Of a DNA stretch of 18,027 nt, positions 15,196-18,027 are shown piece by piece. The notes under the pieces were generated by a model. The model was not told the DNA's origin. It saw only the letters and a program-made list of their open reading frames with translations, and searched no databases. Each line of letters opens with the position of its first letter. The stretch's first letter is position 1. This DNA is from Bacteroidales bacterium UBA5072 (lineage in GTDB: Bacteria > Bacteroidota > Bacteroidia > Bacteroidales > UBA10428), in the NCBI GenBank assembly GCA_002415855.1, contig DIAS01000091.1, positions 1 to 18,027 of the forward strand, given 5' to 3'. A program made the translations under genes and the position numbers.

Positions 15196-16029
15196 TTATA
15201 TGAGAAGAAGGACCTGGGCAAATACGGGAAAATGATCGGAAGGATACCTGCCGCTGTACGTGTTGTTAAGTATGCCGTATCGCAGTACTCTAAAGGATGG
15301 GGTCACAAAAATGTGATCAATTCTGCCAGGAGCTGCTTCACTCCTGTTAAAGCCATTAAATGTGCCACCGGGTGCAAATCGTATACCGGCGAGATCATAG
15401 GTGTCGCTCAGCAATCCCGAAGTTTTCAGCAGGGAGTAATTTTCATGCGTCTCATCAAAATTGAAATCACCTGTAAGGATTGTGGGTGTATTGCCTGCTA
15501 TTTTCCTGATCATGGTGATTACAAGTTTAGTACTTTCCTTTCGGGCGGTATCGCCTTTGTGGTCGAAATGCAGGTTAAACAGGAAGAAGGTCTTTCCGGT
15601 GTCTGTTATCCTGAATTCTCCCCATGTGCAAATTCTGGGAAGAGCAGCATCCCATCCGGTACTGGGTTTGTCGGTCACCGGAGACAACCAGAAATTCCCT
15701 TGCGCCAGTAATTTGAATTTGCCCGTTTTGTAAAAAATGGCGCTATGCTCACCTCTTTCAAAGCCATCATCGCGTCCGACGCCGATGTAATCATAGCCGG
15801 GAAGTTCATTTTTCAAATCCTCAAGCTGGTGCTTCAATCCTTCCTGGGTTCCGAATATATCAAAATCGTTCAACAGCACGAGGCCTGCCAGTGCGTGATA
15901 GCGAAAAGGCCACGAATTGATGGAGTCGAGAGGAGTGTCGTAGCGCAGGTTGTATGTGGCAACGCGGATATCCTGTGCCGAAATACTGATCGTCAGTAAA
16001 GCCAGGCAAAAGGCTACCATATTTTTCAT
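15196..16029 (-). CDS. Secreted endonuclease/exonuclease/phosphatase-family hydrolase
   Basis: A metal-dependent phosphodiesterase or phosphatase of the DNase I-like fold, predicted to be exported. The 277 residues start with a short signal peptide ending SISAQ, cleaved near residue 18-19. All fold signatures are present in order: TYNLRYD with Asn27, GTQEG with the metal-binding Glu63, FNLHFDH with His154, LTGDFN with Asp188 and Asn190, GRIDHIFV with Asp238, and YPSDHFPV with Asp265 and catalytic His266. The arrangement with a leading signal peptide is common in Bacteroidota and usually annotated only as family protein; substrates could be nucleic acid, phosphoinositide, sphingomyelin-like lipids or sugar phosphates, and the sequence does not choose. 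262 bases separate it from the next gene downstream on the same strand and 137 bases from the GH172 gene, so an operon is not evident. Confidence 0.9.
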   Translation of the reverse strand: MKNMVAFCLALLTISISAQDIRVATYNLRYDTPLDSINSWPFRYHALAGLVLLNDFDIFGTQEGLKHQLEDLKNELPGYDYIGVGRDDGFERGEHSAIFYKTGKFKLLAQGNFWLSPVTDKPSTGWDAALPRICTWGEFRITDTGKTFFLFNLHFDHKGDTARKESTKLVITMIRKIAGNTPTILTGDFNFDETHENYSLLKTSGLLSDTYDLAGIRFAPGGTFNGFNRSEAAPGRIDHIFVTPSFRVLRYGILNNTYSGRYPSDHFPVFAQVLLLI

Positions 16030-16166
16030 AGCATCATTAGTGAAATATTGGAACGAATAGATTTAAGTACATCTGAAAGTAACAATTATTTTCGTCTCCT
16101 GATCCCTTTCCCGGCAGTTCAGATCCTTTTTAAATTTTGCTGTTACCATCATTCACCAATAACGTG

Positions 16167-17801
16167 TTATTCTGGAGCCTGCTCTGCCTGTTGATACCAG
16201 TAAACTACCACATCATACAAACAACGATTGTTATTTCCCCATTTATTTCCCTTGTATTTTTCAATATATCCCTCAAAGGATTCATGAAAGGGTATGTTAT
16301 CGGCGATGTGGAACCTGCTGACAATAGTATGACCGTTTCCGTTAATCGGAGTGTATGGCTGGCAGGCAAAGGGGCTGTCAAAGGTCGGGAAAGGAGGTTC
16401 AGCTGACCATGCAAATCCAATGTAGTCTTCACTTCCGGTTCCAAAGGTAGAAGGAAACTTCTCTCCATCAACAAAGAACTTTTCGTCTCCTTCGCCCCAC
16501 CACCAGTCAATGGTTTTCTGGTCCCACTTTCCGTACCACCAATCTTCAGCCATTAATTCCGGATCTTCCCAGGTGTTTTCAACATGCAGAGAAATGCCGC
16601 AGAAACGACCTTTCCCCGTAACTTTTAAAAGCGGCCAGTCAATCTCCCTCCCAGCAACAGGTGCTGAATTGCTGATCAAATTATTTCCGTCATGCCACAA
16701 AGCATGAAAGCGTAACAACTTGTTGGCGGATTCTTTAAGCGGAGCAACATCCATTAGGCATTGAAAATAATAAGTCCTGTTCCCTTTATTCAGAAGTTTC
16801 AGTTGAGCCTTTTCTGCAAAGGGCATATACCAGTTTGCATACAACATATCCCCGATAAGGCCTAAAGGCAAAGAACGATAGGGATACGAGCCTTCGGAGA
16901 TACCGAAAAACATTCCCAGCGGAGCCATTACGGAAGGCTCTTTATCGGAATCCCATGTGATGCTCAGCCAGATATTTTTCAGGAAGTCAGCATTGCTGCC
17001 ATAAGTGACCAGGCTGTCATACCTGATTTTTAATGATGTTAAGGCCTTATTTCCTGCAATTTCTTTGATTGTTTTTGTCTGATTCGGTCCAAGGGTTATT
17101 AAAACTGCCTCCTTGGCTTCACCTGCAGAGGTCTTCTCAGGATAGCCTCTGTTGCCAAGAAACCTGTCGGCATTTGCCAGGGCAAAACAGTCATCTCTTG
17201 AATAAGATCCGGTATAAGTGGGGAGCAGGGTACCTTCGGGAAAAGATGTATAGGTTATATGGTAATAGGCACCCCAGTTTTTTGACAACATAATCTTGCA
17301 GTGTTTCTGGTAAGGAACCGGCAGGAAGTGATTTCTCCCTCGTGACAGTATCATCACGAGGTTTGGCAGGTTCATAGGCGGGATATCGCTGTTAAATCTT
17401 TCAAAAAAATCGGAAAAGGGAATATCCACAACCGGGATTTCCGAATGATCTATGAATATTTTTATATGACCTGTCGCCGCAAGTGCGCTCCAAAACCTCC
17501 AGATGACACCAGGTCCGTCTTTCTCAAAGATCACAATATCCTCACCTTCCTTCCTGATGTATCCGGAACCGTCGTTGTTAGCGCTCCATTGCATATACGT
17601 ATTTGATGCTTCATCATATACGGAATTCCGGTCATAACTTGAAAAATTTCCTGAATACTCTCCTAAATCCGGAACAGTAGCCAGGTATTCCAGGTCATAC
17701 AGCCTTTCAACCAGGTTGCTGTAGGTAAATGTTACCTGGGCTACCCCGGGGGTAAAAAATGAACATATCGTCGCTAGCATGAAACACCAAAAAGTTCTCA
17801 T
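16167..17801 (-). CDS. Secreted DUF2961 / GH172 family glycoside hydrolase
   Basis: A predicted exported glycoside hydrolase. GH172 members act on furanosides (difructose dianhydride I, D-arabinofuranosides, D-fructofuranosides). The 544-residue protein starts with a signal peptide ending GVAQ. The N-terminal LYDLEYLATVPDLG...SSYDRNS region, the VIWRFW strand, the segment IWLSITWDSDKEPSVMAPLG (277-296) and YANWYMPF (321-328) are typical of DUF2961. GEGDE carries Glu437 and GTGSEDY carries Glu458. Their 21-residue spacing equals that of the nucleophile Glu270 and acid/base Glu291 reported for the Bifidobacterium enzyme, so both catalytic residues appear present. No SusC/SusD pair or other hydrolase is next to it within the window, so its glycan is unknown. 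The start at 17801 is supported by the signal peptide. It is not obviously tied to the fucose genes. Confidence 0.88.
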   Translation of the reverse strand: MRTFWCFMLATICSFFTPGVAQVTFTYSNLVERLYDLEYLATVPDLGEYSGNFSSYDRNSVYDEASNTYMQWSANNDGSGYIRKEGEDIVIFEKDGPGVIWRFWSALAATGHIKIFIDHSEIPVVDIPFSDFFERFNSDIPPMNLPNLVMILSRGRNHFLPVPYQKHCKIMLSKNWGAYYHITYTSFPEGTLLPTYTGSYSRDDCFALANADRFLGNRGYPEKTSAGEAKEAVLITLGPNQTKTIKEIAGNKALTSLKIRYDSLVTYGSNADFLKNIWLSITWDSDKEPSVMAPLGMFFGISEGSYPYRSLPLGLIGDMLYANWYMPFAEKAQLKLLNKGNRTYYFQCLMDVAPLKESANKLLRFHALWHDGNNLISNSAPVAGREIDWPLLKVTGKGRFCGISLHVENTWEDPELMAEDWWYGKWDQKTIDWWWGEGDEKFFVDGEKFPSTFGTGSEDYIGFAWSAEPPFPTFDSPFACQPYTPINGNGHTIVSRFHIADNIPFHESFEGYIEKYKGNKWGNNNRCLYDVVVYWYQQAEQAPE

Positions 17802-18027
17802 AACTGAATCAAATGCCTGAATTAAATAAGTATTAAATTACATATAATTTACATTATATCCGCGCATTCCACCAAATATACATTATATAAACCAAAATAA
17901 CTAATCCAATCCGATTTACCATGTTTTGGTTTCGGGAAGGAGATTCTTGGACTGACTCTTACAAACTCGCTGCTATAAGATATTTAGTGAGCTGGTAATA
18001 GTAATAAATTCATACGGGAAATTTGCT

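Noticed and set aside
17921..17998. 25-codon frame near the right edge (MFWFREGDSW...)
   Set aside because: The frame is open only from 17891, is too short to judge and has no recognised family or ribosome site. It could be a gene remnant, but chance is as likely.

Overview
The window looks like part of a Bacteroidota chromosome, probably Bacteroidales or a relative. The evidence is a B. thetaiotaomicron-style fucose locus with a GntR-type FucR, secreted proteins whose signal peptides end in A-Q, a candidate promoter close to the Bacteroidota consensus (TTTG, 19-21 bases, TAnnTTTG), A/T-rich leaders mostly lacking Shine-Dalgarno sites, two-domain FtsX-type ABC permeases and DUF2961/GH172 proteins. 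No rRNA, tRNA, CRISPR array, transposase or phage gene was seen. No stretch without a gene exceeds about 270 bases.

Positions 1-9135 are an L-fucose utilisation locus in two convergent arms. The plus arm carries the C-terminal half of L-fuculokinase (fucK, cut by the window edge) overlapping a sugar-porter MFS transporter. The minus arm runs, in transcription order, fucR (regulator), fucI (isomerase), a REP-like palindromic repeat, a secreted GH29 alpha-L-fucosidase, an unassigned lipoprotein and fucP (fucose/H+ symporter). Together these would cut fucose from glycans outside the cytoplasm, import it, isomerise it to L-fuculose and phosphorylate it. The aldolase fucA is not in the window and may lie before fucK.

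Positions 9136-9302 are a short divergent regulatory region. It has a candidate fucR promoter, a four-copy pentanucleotide repeat at the predicted transcript start and a perfect 14-bp palindrome that could be a FucR operator. Positions 9303-11775 hold a kefF-kefC pair (electrophile-gated K+/H+ antiporter with its oxidoreductase subunit). Several positions that bind glutathione in E. coli KefC differ here.

Positions 11803-17801 are four minus-strand genes that do not look like one tight operon: an orphan FtsX-type ABC permease, a small secreted protein of unknown function with a strong SD site and its own rho-independent terminator, a secreted endonuclease/exonuclease/phosphatase-fold hydrolase, and a secreted DUF2961/GH172 protein with both expected catalytic glutamates. 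The last 226 bases are A/T-rich upstream sequence with no supportable gene.

The most notable signals are the expanded REP-like element, the unassigned lipoprotein between fucosidase and permease (candidate extracytoplasmic sugar-binding or mutarotase protein), the fucR control region shared with kefFC, and the altered ligand pocket of KefC. No clearly new defence or mobile system was found.
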